From assembly GCA_964576465.1 (NCBI GenBank), contig CAZNXE010000006.1:1-48230 (forward strand): a stretch of 48,230 bases of DNA. Direction: 5' to 3'. The number at the start of each line of letters is the position of its first letter. Position 1 is the stretch's first letter. Shown here piece by piece: positions 7,784 to 16,716 of this stretch. The position numbers and the translations under genes were made by a program. Below the pieces are notes generated by a model that saw nothing but the letters and a program-made list of their open reading frames with translations, made no database searches and had not been told where the DNA came from. Origin of the DNA: CAZNXE01 sp964576465 (GTDB taxonomy: Bacteria > Planctomycetota > Planctomycetia > Pirellulales > JAEUIK01).

Positions 7784-8962
7784 TTGTCCACGCCATCGAA
7801 ACACAATTCCGTATTGCCGCTAGCGGGCCTTGCCTCCGCATCGTGGAATCAATCGCTTCGGCGGCGGTTGCTCGCCTGGTACGACCGTCAGGCTCGCGAT
7901 CTCCCCTGGCGTCGCACCCAATCACCTTATCACGTTTGGGTGAGCGAGGTGATGCTTCAGCAAACGCAGGTGGCGACCGTGGTGGACTACTTCGAACGAT
8001 TCATCGCGGCGATGCCCTCGATTGCAGCGCTTGCCGAAGCCGACGAGCAGGAGGTGCTTCGGCTGTGGGAGGGGTTGGGCTACTATCGACGCGCCCGGCA
8101 ACTTCATCGGGCCGCCAAGGTCATGGTAAGCCAGCACGGCGGTAAGTTTCCGACGGATATCAAGGCCGTTCGTGGCCTGCCGGGCATCGGTCGCTACACA
8201 GCCGGAGCCGTACTTTCGATCGCCTTCGATCATCGCGAGCCGGTACTAGAGGCCAACACGTTCCGCGTTTATTCGCGTCTGCTGGCCTATCGAGGTGACC
8301 CTCGAAGCCCTGCTGGATCGCGCGACCTTTGGGCGGCTGCCGAGTCGTGGTTGCCGAGAAAGCGGGTCGGGGCGTTCAATCAAGCACTCATGGAATTGGG
8401 CAGTGAGTTATGTCTCCCCAAGGCCCCGAAGTGCGATGCGTGCCCTGTGGCGAAGCTGTGCGGTGCTTACAACCATGGGCTTGAAGAACAAATTCCCCCA
8501 CCCATCGCCAAGCCTCGCGTCGAACAACGGCATGAGATCGCACTTGTGCTGCGTCGTCGTGGGCGAGTGCTGTTGGTGCGGCAGCCCGAGGGAGGGCGAT
8601 GGGCCGGCATGTGGGATTTCATTCGAGGGCCCATGCCGCAACATGGCGGTTCTCGCAAATCCAGGCGCCCTCCCGCGACGTTGTCGAGCGCGACCGTTGC
8701 CGAGCTGGCCGAGTCCGTCGGATGCGAAGCCGAAACCGCACTGCATCTCACGACCATACGCCATTCGGTAACCCGATATCGGATCACCCTAGATGCCTAC
8801 GTGGCCGAATGCACACGCGGCGGCAGTGTCTCTTCAAACGGCGCAAGACAATCGAAAAAAGTCCCGCATGCAAAGTGGTTTTGGCTAACGCAAGTACACG
8901 ATCTACCGCTCAACGTGACGGGCCGCAAGTTAGTGCGATTGCTGCAAGATGGCAACGTTTAG
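7784..8962 (+). CDS. mutY: A/G-specific adenine DNA glycosylase MutY
   Basis: MutY removes adenine mispaired with 8-oxoguanine in base excision repair. The 392-residue product shows the whole family layout: helix-hairpin-helix at 131-141 (GLPGIGRYTAG), Glu55 in SEVMLQQTQ (the E. coli Glu37 position), a [4Fe-4S] ligand set Cys210-x6-Cys217-x2-Cys220-x5-Cys226, and a C-terminal Nudix-like 8-oxoG recognition domain from about 250 (EIALVLRRRGRVLLVRQP). One key residue differs: the catalytic Asp (E. coli Asp138, LDGN) is Glu156 here (LEANTFRV). Start is a TTG at 7784 with GGGAAG 5 nt upstream; a shorter TTG start at codon 11 is possible. The gene stands alone, with a convergent membrane protein 18 nt downstream. 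Confidence 0.92.
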   Translation: MSTPSKHNSVLPLAGLASASWNQSLRRRLLAWYDRQARDLPWRRTQSPYHVWVSEVMLQQTQVATVVDYFERFIAAMPSIAALAEADEQEVLRLWEGLGYYRRARQLHRAAKVMVSQHGGKFPTDIKAVRGLPGIGRYTAGAVLSIAFDHREPVLEANTFRVYSRLLAYRGDPRSPAGSRDLWAAAESWLPRKRVGAFNQALMELGSELCLPKAPKCDACPVAKLCGAYNHGLEEQIPPPIAKPRVEQRHEIALVLRRRGRVLLVRQPEGGRWAGMWDFIRGPMPQHGGSRKSRRPPATLSSATVAELAESVGCEAETALHLTTIRHSVTRYRITLDAYVAECTRGGSVSSNGARQSKKVPHAKWFWLTQVHDLPLNVTGRKLVRLLQDGNV

Positions 8963-8980
8963 TGATCTTCCCTAAACCGC

Positions 8981-9598
8981 TTACGCTGCCTGCCGCTTAT
9001 CTTGTTTTCGCCGCTCCCGGGGCACTTTCAGTGTCGGCGAGTTTTCCGGAACTTTTCTGGCATCGTCAACACGCTGCAACAATCGGTGTCCTCTCCAGCC
9101 GAGGTAACCGCCGACGGCGAGCGATGCGAAGAACAGATTCACTTCGTAGTCTTTCAAGTAGCCGCCCAACTGGTTTGCCGCGTTGAACATGGTGCCGATC
9201 CAGCCGCCGACTTGATGGTTTTCAACCAGCGGCTCAATCATGCGTCCGCCATATCGCAACTCGTTTCCCAACCACGCTCCACACAGAATGACCAGAGCCG
9301 CAATGAACACGCCGCCAGTATCGAGAGGCAGCCACTTGCGGAGAATTGCAAACACGATCACCGCGACCGACAAGGCCAAGGGAGCAGTTTGCCACAGGAC
9401 ATCGGTAATGTGGCCGGACCCGCCGCCCAAGAAACTTTCGGCGAACGCAATGGTTTGATCGACCACCGTGGTTGCGGTGCCGCGAACGCCCTTGAGCAAT
9501 AACATGACCAGCAGCGTCACAAAGATACCTGGACGCCGGGCCAGGGGGCCAAGCAAACGCATGATCCCATCTCGGGTCGGTTTTTCTTGTCGATTCAT
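8981..9598 (-). CDS. Membrane protein with about four helices, hypothetical
   Basis: A 205-residue protein with four hydrophobic segments (roughly 24-40, 68-86, 93-112 and 153-170; for example GIFVTLLVMLLL and ALSVAVIVFAIL). Loops are short, and the C-terminal tail is basic and polar (PRERRKQDKRQAA), presumably cytoplasmic. I recognise no family motif. The gene is convergent with mutY and divergent from the SGNH hydrolase at 9797, so it is probably transcribed alone. Function unknown. Confidence 0.65.
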   Translation of the reverse strand: MNRQEKPTRDGIMRLLGPLARRPGIFVTLLVMLLLKGVRGTATTVVDQTIAFAESFLGGGSGHITDVLWQTAPLALSVAVIVFAILRKWLPLDTGGVFIAALVILCGAWLGNELRYGGRMIEPLVENHQVGGWIGTMFNAANQLGGYLKDYEVNLFFASLAVGGYLGWRGHRLLQRVDDARKVPENSPTLKVPRERRKQDKRQAA

Positions 9599-9796
9599 CG
9601 CGAGCCGTCAGTTACGATGCGGGTGGTAAAGAAAGTCGGATAGGGTCGGTGACTGGTGGCTGTGGCGAATGATAGCGAGAACGCATCTTGCGGGAAAACA
9701 TCAATCCACGCGGTCATCATGCACCGCCGGCCGGTCATTCCCTCACGGACGTCACTTCCAAGAACATGCTACCTCTGAAAGCAGAATCCAAACCTT

Positions 9797-10948
9797 ATGA
9801 ACTACCTTCTTCAAAGATCCGTGGTCGTCGGTGCCCTTGGCACCATGTTAATGCTTGTGTCGGCTGCTTTCTCTGGTGATGTGCTTGATGCGTCGCTTGC
9901 CGGGCGCACCGAGGGTGATTCCACGTTGTGGTTCGATGTCGAACTCATCGGCGTCGAGGGGAAAGGCTTCAGCGATACCAAGTCGTACTACGATCGTCTT
10001 CCGGCGCGGGCCGAGGGGGTGGTTCGCGATGCCGTGTGGAAACTCAGTCGCGATTCCGCCGGCATGTGCGTGCGATTCGAGACCGATGCCACGACCATTC
10101 AGGCACGGTGGACGCTAACTTCCAGCCGTCTCGCCATGCCGCACATGGCAGCGGTCGGCGTCAGCGGTCTCGATCTATACGTTCGGACCGAAGATGGCCG
10201 CTGGCGATGGCTCGGCGCGGGCCGCCCTGTCGAATTTCCCACGAATACCGCCCGGCTCGTAACGGGTATCCCCGAGGGGAAGCGAGAATATCTGGTGTAT
10301 CTACCGCTTTACAATGGTGTTTCCCAGGTTGAGATCGGCATTCCCGAGGGCAACACGATTGCGAAGCCGTCGCCGCGCGAAGCGGGACATGAAAAGCCGA
10401 TCGTGTTCTATGGCACATCAATCACCCACGGTGCGTGTGCCTCGCGGCCAGGTATGGTGCATACGTCGATCCTTGGGCGCCGCTTCGATCGGCCGGTCAT
10501 CAATCTCGGCTTCAGCGGAAATGGTCGTTCGGAAGTCGAAGTCGCCGAGCTGATTGCTGAAATCGATGCGGCCGTGTTCGTCCTGGATTGTCTCCCCAAC
10601 ATCAATGCCCAGCAGGTAAGCGAGCGAACCGAGCCGGTGGTCCGCATCCTGCGAGAGGCCCATCCTCAGACACCCATCGTGCTGGTTGAGGATCGCAGTT
10701 ACGCCAGCTCGTTTCTGGTGACTGCTACGCGAAAGCGAAACCTGGAGAGCCGTGCCGCGCTGCGTACCGTGTTTGAGCAACTCGTCGCGGCGGGCGACAA
10801 ACATTTGCACTATATCTACGGTGAAGGTCTCTTGGGCGACGACGGAGAAGGCACGGCCGACAGTTCGCATCCGACCGATTTGGGCTTCATGCGGCAAGCC
10901 GATGCGTTTGCCGAAGTGATTGGCCCGTTGTTGAGCGGTACCGAATAA
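9797..10948 (+). CDS. Exported SGNH/GDSL hydrolase with N-terminal beta domain
   Basis: A 383-residue exported esterase candidate. The N-terminus carries a signal peptide (VVVGALGTMLMLVSAAFSG); residues 40-195 form a beta-rich domain of the kind that precedes SGNH hydrolase domains, and residues 200-380 form the SGNH fold. The nucleophile Ser208 is in YGTSITHG, the glycine and Asn blocks are NLGFSGNGR and DCLPNIN, and the Asp/His pair is Asp355 and His358 in DSSHPTD. Such enzymes usually cleave acetyl or other acyl esters, often from polysaccharides, outside the cytoplasmic membrane. The substrate is not evident. A long imperfect palindrome follows directly, before the convergent rtcB gene. 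Confidence 0.85.
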   Translation: MNYLLQRSVVVGALGTMLMLVSAAFSGDVLDASLAGRTEGDSTLWFDVELIGVEGKGFSDTKSYYDRLPARAEGVVRDAVWKLSRDSAGMCVRFETDATTIQARWTLTSSRLAMPHMAAVGVSGLDLYVRTEDGRWRWLGAGRPVEFPTNTARLVTGIPEGKREYLVYLPLYNGVSQVEIGIPEGNTIAKPSPREAGHEKPIVFYGTSITHGACASRPGMVHTSILGRRFDRPVINLGFSGNGRSEVEVAELIAEIDAAVFVLDCLPNINAQQVSERTEPVVRILREAHPQTPIVLVEDRSYASSFLVTATRKRNLESRAALRTVFEQLVAAGDKHLHYIYGEGLLGDDGEGTADSSHPTDLGFMRQADAFAEVIGPLLSGTE

Positions 10949-10958
10949 CGCGGCCCTT

Positions 10959-11120
10959 AGAACGTGTTTTAAAATACCATTTCGCCGCCGGACGGCTAAA
11001 ATCATCCCATCGCTGCGTTGTGCTGCATCGACGAATCTCCTGGATTCGCCTGCTTCGCACGCCTTGCGACGGGATGATTCGCTCGTCCTTGGGGCTGAAA
11101 GCGCATTTCAAAACACATTC
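10959..11120. repeat. 162-nt imperfect palindrome filling the gap between convergent genes
   Basis: Terminal arms AGAACGTGTTTTAAAAT (from 10959) and its imperfect complement CATTTCAAAACACATTC (to 11120) enclose a second pair, AATCATCCCATCGC (11000-11013) and GCGACGGGATGATT (11066-11079), with one mismatch. At the centre is a small hairpin, CGAATC/GATTCG. The two halves align along most of their length. It begins 10 nt after the SGNH hydrolase stop and ends at the rtcB stop codon. It could be a MITE-like or REP-like element that works as a two-way terminator. Confidence 0.75.
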
Positions 11121-12512
11121 TCAGTCTTCCGCCCGGCTGCCGTCGCCGCACATCTTGACGATTTTGGGATCAAACTGGGCGATGACCTCGACCAAATCAG
11201 CTTGATGCCCGATCACGTCGTGGATGTTTTTGTAGACGCCGGGCACCTCGTCGGCACCGGCGGAGAGGACGTGGATTCCCTTTTTCTCCAGGTCGTTTCG
11301 CACGGCCTTCCAGTTGTATTGTGCTTTCGCCTTGGTGCGTGACATGCGGCGCCCCGCACCGTGCGATGCGGAACAAAGCGCGGCGGGGCTCCCTTTCCCG
11401 CGCACGACAAACGTGGGGTCGGCCATTGAGCCTGGGATCACTCCCAATTCGCCGAGCCCTGCCGGCGTGGCCCCCTTGCGATGGACGATGACTTCTTTTC
11501 CGCCGTGCGTTTCCTTCCAAGCAAAGTTGTGGTGATTCTCAACACCGGCGACGATGCTCACTCCCAACCGCTTGGACACCAGTCGATGAATGACCTCATG
11601 ATTCGCGGCCGCATAGTCGCCCATCAGGTTCATTGCGGCCCAATATTCTTGCCCTGCTTCGCTATCGAGATCGAGCCAGGCGAGCCGGCCAAGTTCGGCA
11701 TACCGCTTGGGCAGCCGCGATTGAGCGATCGCACTATAGGTCGAACAGACGGCCGCCCCGACTCCTCGGCTTCCGCTATGGCTCATCAGCGCGACATACT
11801 GTCCCGCTTCAAGGCTCAATTCCTCAATCGCAATCGGCAGCGTCAGCAATCCAAACTCAACGAAGTGGTTGCCTGACCCGGAGGTGCCGAGTTGCTTCCA
11901 TGCCCTGTCTTTGCGTTCGCGGGTGATCTTTGTAATGTTCCAGTCGCCATCCATCACGCCATGCGACTTTGGTTTGTCGTACCCAACTCCCACGCCGAAA
12001 CGTGTTCCGCCATCTAGTGCTTCCTTGAAACGATTGAACTTCGATTCGATGCTTTCCGGCGAAATATCCAACACCGACAGTTTCATGCGGCACGCGATGT
12101 CAACGCCGACCGCGTAGGGAAGCACCGCGTTGTCGCATGCCAGCACACCGCCGATCGGCAATCCATAACCGATGTGCGCATCGGGCATCAGCGCGGCGGA
12201 CGTGGCAACTGGCACACGACATGCCTGCCGCATTTGGCCATGCACGGCGTCCTCGATCCCGTCGGTGCCCCAAGTCCGGTAGTGAACCGGCGCAGGCCAA
12301 ATGAAATTGCTTTCTTCGATCAGCGCGGCCGCAAGTGCTCCGAAGTGCTCGTGGCTGACGAACTTCTCTGGCGCACCGAGAACTTGTGTGATCAGCTTCT
12401 TGAAGCTCTTGCCTTTGAATTCGCCCGTCTTGACAAGGCTCTGAATCGACGCGATCGCCGGCTTCATGCACTCCGGTGGAACGCCCAGCTTGTGGAGCTG
12501 TCTACTGTTCAT
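11121..12512 (-). CDS. rtcB: tRNA-splicing/RNA repair ligase RtcB
   Basis: RtcB joins 2',3'-cyclic phosphate (or 3'-phosphate) and 5'-OH RNA ends using GTP and Mn2+. The 463-residue product has all expected motifs: Asp138 and Cys141 in GVDIAC, His216 in GSGNHF, His245 in SHSGSRG, HHNF at 327-330, and the guanylylated His344 in VHRKGATPAG, followed by GAGRRMSR. The ATG at 12512 was chosen because GAGAA lies just upstream and the family begins there; the frame extends 26 codons further without support. No archease or rtcA/rtcR partner lies beside it. The gene is flanked by two unrelated SGNH hydrolase genes, convergent with one and divergent from the other. Confidence 0.93.
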   Translation of the reverse strand: MNSRQLHKLGVPPECMKPAIASIQSLVKTGEFKGKSFKKLITQVLGAPEKFVSHEHFGALAAALIEESNFIWPAPVHYRTWGTDGIEDAVHGQMRQACRVPVATSAALMPDAHIGYGLPIGGVLACDNAVLPYAVGVDIACRMKLSVLDISPESIESKFNRFKEALDGGTRFGVGVGYDKPKSHGVMDGDWNITKITRERKDRAWKQLGTSGSGNHFVEFGLLTLPIAIEELSLEAGQYVALMSHSGSRGVGAAVCSTYSAIAQSRLPKRYAELGRLAWLDLDSEAGQEYWAAMNLMGDYAAANHEVIHRLVSKRLGVSIVAGVENHHNFAWKETHGGKEVIVHRKGATPAGLGELGVIPGSMADPTFVVRGKGSPAALCSASHGAGRRMSRTKAKAQYNWKAVRNDLEKKGIHVLSAGADEVPGVYKNIHDVIGHQADLVEVIAQFDPKIVKMCGDGSRAED

Positions 12513-12735
12513 GGTCGCATTCTCGTTCGCCCGTTGTGGCCCGGTAATCGGACACGAACTACACGCACTTACAAGTAACAGCTGCGGCAAGTGCGCGATC
12601 TTGATATTCTGGTTATAAGGCCCGCGGGCGCTTTCGCGTAGGATAGACGACAGGCCGTGGCAAACTCAGGTTCACGTAAAGTGATTGATTCTTTCCCATA
12701 AGACGATTGTTCGTGCAAGATTCGCGAGACTTCTC

Positions 12736-13686
12736 ATGATACGACCCGTACTATTCGCCATCATTTGTGCTGCGTCGTTCAGCACACAAGCGGTGACCGC
12801 CGCCGAGGGGTTTCCGCCTGCCGGCGCCGATCGTGTCTTGTTTCTGGGTGATTCGATTACCTACGCAGGCCATTACGTGGCGATGGTCGAGGCGCGCCTG
12901 CGACTGGCCGAACCCGGGCGCGCGTGGACGATCGTCAATCTCGGTTTGCCAAGTGAAACCTGCACCGGCTTGTCCGAACCGGAGCATCCCTTCCCTCGCC
13001 CCAACGTCCACGAGCGTGTGGATCGTGCGTTGGCAAAGTTCGACCCCGACGTGGTGGTGGTTTGCTATGGGATGAACGACGGGATTTATTACCCCTTTAG
13101 CGACGAGCGGTTCAAGGCCTATCAACGCGGCATCAGCATGTTGATCGAAAAGATTGATGCCGCGGGGGCAAGTCTGGTTTTGATGACGCCGCCGCCGTTT
13201 GATCCGTTAACGCTACGAGCAAAAGGCAAGCTGCTGGCGGGTAGTTCGGAAAAGTTTTCGTGGAAAGCGATCTACGAAGACTACGACGATGTGATGGCAC
13301 GATACTCCCAATGGATTCTGCGGCAGGGCGATCGCGCCGACATGGTGATCGATCTACGAACCCCGGTTCTGCGGTACTTGACCGAACGGCGGAAAGCGCA
13401 GCCAGAGTTCACGATGTCGCCGGATGGGGTTCACATGAACCCGGAAGGTCACACATTGATCGCGAAGGCCATTCTCGTCGCATGGGGCTATGAAAGCGAC
13501 TTCCCAGAGAATGAAGCGTTGCTGCAACTTGTCGAGCGGTGCGAGTTGCTACTCCGCGACGCATGGCTATCGCACGTTGGTCACCAGCGACCGGGCGTTG
13601 CGGCGGGGCTGCCGCTTGAAGATGCACAGCGGAAGGCTGCCCGATTGCAGGGCGAAATCGATCTCTTGATCGAAACAGATCCGTAA
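12736..13686 (+). CDS. Exported SGNH/GDSL lipase-like hydrolase
   Basis: A 316-residue protein with a signal peptide (PVLFAIICAASFSTQAVTAA) and a complete SGNH hydrolase domain: block I with nucleophile Ser40 (FLGDSITYAG), block II Gly70 (VNLGLPSET), block III Asn114 (YGMNDG) and block V Asp230/His233 (PDGVHMNPEGH). It is expected to be an extracytoplasmic esterase, perhaps acting on acylated sugars. The C-terminal 50 residues form a helical extension (LLQLVERCELLLRD). The ATG at 12736 was chosen because it starts the signal peptide; a TTG 51 nt upstream is in frame but less likely. It differs from the SGNH enzyme at 9797 in lacking the N-terminal beta domain. The downstream gene is convergent, 13 nt away. 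Confidence 0.85.
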   Translation: MIRPVLFAIICAASFSTQAVTAAEGFPPAGADRVLFLGDSITYAGHYVAMVEARLRLAEPGRAWTIVNLGLPSETCTGLSEPEHPFPRPNVHERVDRALAKFDPDVVVVCYGMNDGIYYPFSDERFKAYQRGISMLIEKIDAAGASLVLMTPPPFDPLTLRAKGKLLAGSSEKFSWKAIYEDYDDVMARYSQWILRQGDRADMVIDLRTPVLRYLTERRKAQPEFTMSPDGVHMNPEGHTLIAKAILVAWGYESDFPENEALLQLVERCELLLRDAWLSHVGHQRPGVAAGLPLEDAQRKAARLQGEIDLLIETDP

Positions 13687-13699
13687 GAACGCCCGGCTG

Positions 13700-14977
13700 C
13701 TACGTTTGCCAGAATAGCGATTCTCGCGGCGCCTGGTATTGCACGGCAAGATGTGGCGTTTCGAGCCGGCGTTGTCCCTGAGCCAGCGACTGCGCTCCCG
13801 CAGCGACAAGCCCGGTGGTCAGCAGTGTTCGCTCGATGGGGTAGGGAGCAACGCCCGTGAGGAACATCTGCTCCGCCTTCGACATCAGCGCCGCCGAATA
13901 AACAACGTTCGGGTTCGGGGGCAAGTAGAACAACGTCGAGAGAGGCTTGGGCTCGCCCTTGAGCTTTGCCGCGAAAGTGAAGTCGCCGACCAGCCCGTTC
14001 ATCAAGAGCATGGTGGCTTTCAGCCCATCGGCATATTCAAAGCGATAGACGATGGGATCCTTCACCCACTCGCGAATCTGCTCGGGCGTGGGGTGGCGGT
14101 GACTGAATGTCTCGGGCTGAACGAGTGTCTGACTGCGGCACAAGCACGACTCGAAAAGCCGTGGATCCCAACCACCTTGTTTCCAGTTGCCAGAGTCCAT
14201 GGCTTTCCAAACGGCGTCACCTCGCAAAGCTTCGAGCCACACCACGCCGGTCTCGCCGCCTTTGCGTCGCTCTGCCATGCATTGCATGACCTCCAGGGCG
14301 TGAAAGTCGTAGCTATCCACTCCGCCGATTGCCACGCACATCACTTCGTCAACTTCTGCACCATAGGGCATGTCGATCGAAGGCATCCGCCAGGTAACCG
14401 GAAGCGAGGAGCCGGCGAGAAACGGAAAATCCAATTCTCGTGAAATATCAACCATCTCCCGGGCCCAATCCCAGTTCCACGAAAGATGCTTGTCGTTAAA
14501 CACCGGCACCGCCCGACCGTCTTGTCGAAATACGTCGGTCACTTGTTTGAAGAACTCGTATCGCGGGTATTTCTTCTGTTCGAACTCGTTGTTCGGATAA
14601 TCGCCGTGTTCGCCAATCGTCAGCACGGCGTCCACCGCCAAACGGTTGCCACCGCAACGCAGGGTCTCAGCGATTGTCGGATAGATAGGAAAACCAAACT
14701 CTTCAGAACGGCTGCGGCTCAAGTCGTTCTCAGGCGTTTGATCGACGTAAACGCTAACGACCTCAAGGGGCGGATGGTGCCATGCGCCATCGATCGGATA
14801 GCCCATCAGAAACCGCTCGCCCATGTGCCAGGCATGCGAATGAAACCGCCACTCGGTCGTGACGATCGCCATCCGCTTAGGCTTCGCCGCATTCGCCCAG
14901 CCAAGCGACGACATCGCCAGCGTGCTACCCATGGCACCAAGAAACACCCTGCGATCGATTTCAAATTGCTCAGCCAT
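13700..14977 (-). CDS. Tat-type exported protein, conserved in planctomycetes, unknown function
   Basis: A 425-residue protein with a twin-arginine style leader (DRRVFLGAMGSTLAMSSLGWANA). The body begins with a Rossmann-like strand (KRMAIVTTEWRFHSHAWHMGERF) and contains LTIGEHGDYPNNEFEQ, EFFKQVTDVFRQDGR, VFNDKHLSWNWDW and GGVDSYDFHALEVMQ. The several conserved-looking His, Trp and Asp residues suggest an enzyme, but I cannot name the reaction. The ATG at 14977 was preferred to 14992 because GGTGG lies 7 nt before it. Similar Tat-leader proteins are frequent in planctomycetes and some belong to sugar-metabolism clusters, but nothing next to this gene supports that role. Confidence 0.65.
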   Translation of the reverse strand: MAEQFEIDRRVFLGAMGSTLAMSSLGWANAAKPKRMAIVTTEWRFHSHAWHMGERFLMGYPIDGAWHHPPLEVVSVYVDQTPENDLSRSRSEEFGFPIYPTIAETLRCGGNRLAVDAVLTIGEHGDYPNNEFEQKKYPRYEFFKQVTDVFRQDGRAVPVFNDKHLSWNWDWAREMVDISRELDFPFLAGSSLPVTWRMPSIDMPYGAEVDEVMCVAIGGVDSYDFHALEVMQCMAERRKGGETGVVWLEALRGDAVWKAMDSGNWKQGGWDPRLFESCLCRSQTLVQPETFSHRHPTPEQIREWVKDPIVYRFEYADGLKATMLLMNGLVGDFTFAAKLKGEPKPLSTLFYLPPNPNVVYSAALMSKAEQMFLTGVAPYPIERTLLTTGLVAAGAQSLAQGQRRLETPHLAVQYQAPRESLFWQT

Positions 14978-15092
14978 GACCGTACCACCCATTCACAAGC
15001 AGGAGTTCGCCGTAGACATCTCGTCGCTCGATGGAGCGTGCTCTATTAGAGCAGATATTGACCGCGATGCGGCATCGGCAGATCCGACAGCT

Positions 15093-15167
15093 CAGGTAGG
15101 TCAGGGCTTGCCCTGACAAAGTGGAGTGTGATCGAGCGCCGCGTCAGGGCGAGCCCTGACCTACTCG
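15093..15167. repeat. 75-nt inverted repeat, copy A
   Basis: Arms GTAGGTCAGGGCTTGCCCTGAC (15096-15117, written as two halves GTAGGTCAGGG and CTTGCCCTGAC) and the near-exact complement at 15143-15164 flank a 25-nt spacer containing GATCGAGCGCCGC. Each arm is itself a small hairpin. It ends 1 nt before the reverse-strand stop codon at 15169. Two more copies lie at 15526 and 16717 in the same orientation. Confidence 0.9.
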
Positions 15168-15168
15168 G

Positions 15169-15459
15169 CTAGAGGTTGATCGCTACCCACCCGCCCCACA
15201 GTGCCAGCCCGGCACAAAGACAAGCGAGCGGCAACCACCAATTGAATCGACGTGTGCTGATCGAGTTGAAGATGCCTGTCAATACCGCGGCGAATGTGAG
15301 GATGCCCGAGACGACGAGCAGGAGAATGCCGAATTCTGCCAGAGAGTTCGACCAATTGCCGGCACGACCAAATGCGGCACCAAGCCCCACGGCAAATGCG
15401 ACTGCCCCCAAGGCCGCAACGCAGAACGCGCCGAGAAGTAGCCGCCCAGGGGTGCTCAA
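15169..15459 (-). CDS. Small three-helix membrane protein, hypothetical
   Basis: A 96-residue protein with three hydrophobic segments (GRLLLGAFCVAALGAVAFAV, FGILLLVVSGILTFAAVLTG and WWLPLACLCAGLALWGGW) joined by short loops. The start was placed at a TTG at 15459 because GGAGAGG lies 7 nt upstream; the frame extends 13 more codons to another TTG without a ribosome binding site. It is bracketed by copies A and B of the 75-nt inverted repeat, and its stop codon nearly touches copy A. Function unknown. Confidence 0.6.
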   Translation of the reverse strand: MSTPGRLLLGAFCVAALGAVAFAVGLGAAFGRAGNWSNSLAEFGILLLVVSGILTFAAVLTGIFNSISTRRFNWWLPLACLCAGLALWGGWVAINL

Positions 15460-15525
15460 TACTTGTTCCTCTCCAATCAACGGGTTTCTGGCCGACAAAG
15501 TGTCTGCCTGGAATGCAGTCCAGCC

Positions 15526-15600
15526 CAGGTAGGTCAGGGCTTGCCCTGACGAAGTGGAGTGTAATCGAGCGCCGCGTCAGGGCGAGCCCTGACCTACTCG
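15526..15600. repeat. 75-nt inverted repeat, copy B
   Basis: Same element as at 15093, with a few substitutions in the spacer (GACGAAGTGGAGTGTAATCG). It lies 28 nt behind the stop codon of the reverse-strand zinc-ribbon gene and upstream of the small membrane protein gene. Confidence 0.9.
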
Positions 15601-15628
15601 ACGGTAGGCTCTCTCGCCGTGCCCATGG

Positions 15629-15892
15629 TTATGGGCTTGAGCCATGAAGTAAAATGCGACCGCACGTCGGACAAATCTTTGCCTTCACCGTCCCTGCCTT
15701 CGGGATTGAGTGCGTAAACCCTTTTGCTGTAGCATCCGCGGCGGCATATGCCGTTTCAACGTGCCCGGCCCCCTTGTCACCGAAACCAGGATAGGTTGCA
15801 TCAAGCAGCTTGATTGGCTGCATCTCACATTGACAGTCCGGACACTCGTTTCTTTGCTCAGACACGACGGACACATCCTTATGAATTGGCAA
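15629..15892 (-). CDS. Small zinc-ribbon protein, hypothetical
   Basis: Up to 87 residues with two cysteine knuckles, CPDCQC near residue 17 and CPTCGR near residue 74. That is the spacing of a split zinc ribbon, so one zinc ion probably holds the ends of this small domain together. The middle (GAGHVETAYAAADATAKGF) shows no motif. The start is uncertain: a TTG at 15892 opens the frame, and GTG codons at positions 7 and 10 lie just behind AAGGA, the better ribosome binding site. Proteins of this type may be regulators or metal chaperones, but nothing specific is visible. Confidence 0.55.
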   Translation of the reverse strand: MPIHKDVSVVSEQRNECPDCQCEMQPIKLLDATYPGFGDKGAGHVETAYAAADATAKGFTHSIPKAGTVKAKICPTCGRILLHGSSP

Positions 15893-15997
15893 GCGAAATT
15901 GAGCATACTAGGCCGAAGCTGATTCGTCTGAAGTTTGTGCCTTGTCGGTTGCAATCGCGCGCGACGAACGACAAAGACCGTCCGATCATCGACACAA

Positions 15998-16501
15998 CTA
16001 ATACACAAGGTTCGCACCGAAGTCGGGCGTGTTGCCAGACTTTACTTCCGCGCTCCAAGTATCTAGCTTGTCATGCCCCATGTCCCAAAACGTCCGGCAA
16101 AGCTCGAAATACTCCAGGACGACTTTTTGTTCATTCGTTTCCAACAGGTCTTTGGCTAGGCTCATGTTTGGCCCAAACGAATTCAACTGTGGTGATCCAG
16201 GGCTCTTTCCTGCCTCAAGCAGCAGTGCCTTCGCGTCTGGAACTCGACCCTCGACTACGGCAATCCGACCAAGTATCAGATTGCCGTGATGAATCGCGTT
16301 GCCGTAATTCCAGTCATTCGTAAATTGGGGCGCGAGCGTGAGCAACTCCTCTGCAAATGCGCGAGCTGCCTCCGTATTGCCGTTGGCAAAGGCGGTCTTG
16401 GCCAGATCACTGAGATCGTAGAACCTTGCTGTCTGAGGAGGAAGGCTGCGGCCACATCCCAGTGGCAGCAAGAGCAAGGCAAGCAATACGGCAAATCTCA
16501 T
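15998..16501 (-). CDS. Small lipoprotein, hypothetical
   Basis: A 167-residue protein with a clear lipoprotein signal (MRFAVLLALLLLPLGCG), so Cys16 or so should be lipidated and the protein anchored at a membrane face. The rest is helical with TPR-like pairing (AKTAFANGNTEAARAFAEELLTL, NLILGRIAVVEGRVPDAKALLLEAG). The ATG at 16501 was chosen because it begins the signal; the frame runs 23 codons further upstream. The mature part looks like a small helical repeat domain with a possible scaffolding role. No family could be named. Confidence 0.65.
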   Translation of the reverse strand: MRFAVLLALLLLPLGCGRSLPPQTARFYDLSDLAKTAFANGNTEAARAFAEELLTLAPQFTNDWNYGNAIHHGNLILGRIAVVEGRVPDAKALLLEAGKSPGSPQLNSFGPNMSLAKDLLETNEQKVVLEYFELCRTFWDMGHDKLDTWSAEVKSGNTPDFGANLVY

Positions 16502-16716
16502 GGCGAACTCCCGTTGATTAACATTGCCGATCGCATGCAACCATTCCGACGCTTCGGACACGTGGTACACCCTACGAACAGAGAGGCCACTGCTATGAAC
16601 GCAGCGTGCGATGTGGAACGACGATAGATTCTACCAACAGGATACCCGCTGAACAAAGAATGCATACGATCCGCAAAGCGGGCCTTCCGGACACGCTTTG
16701 TTGGGCAACGCCAGCT

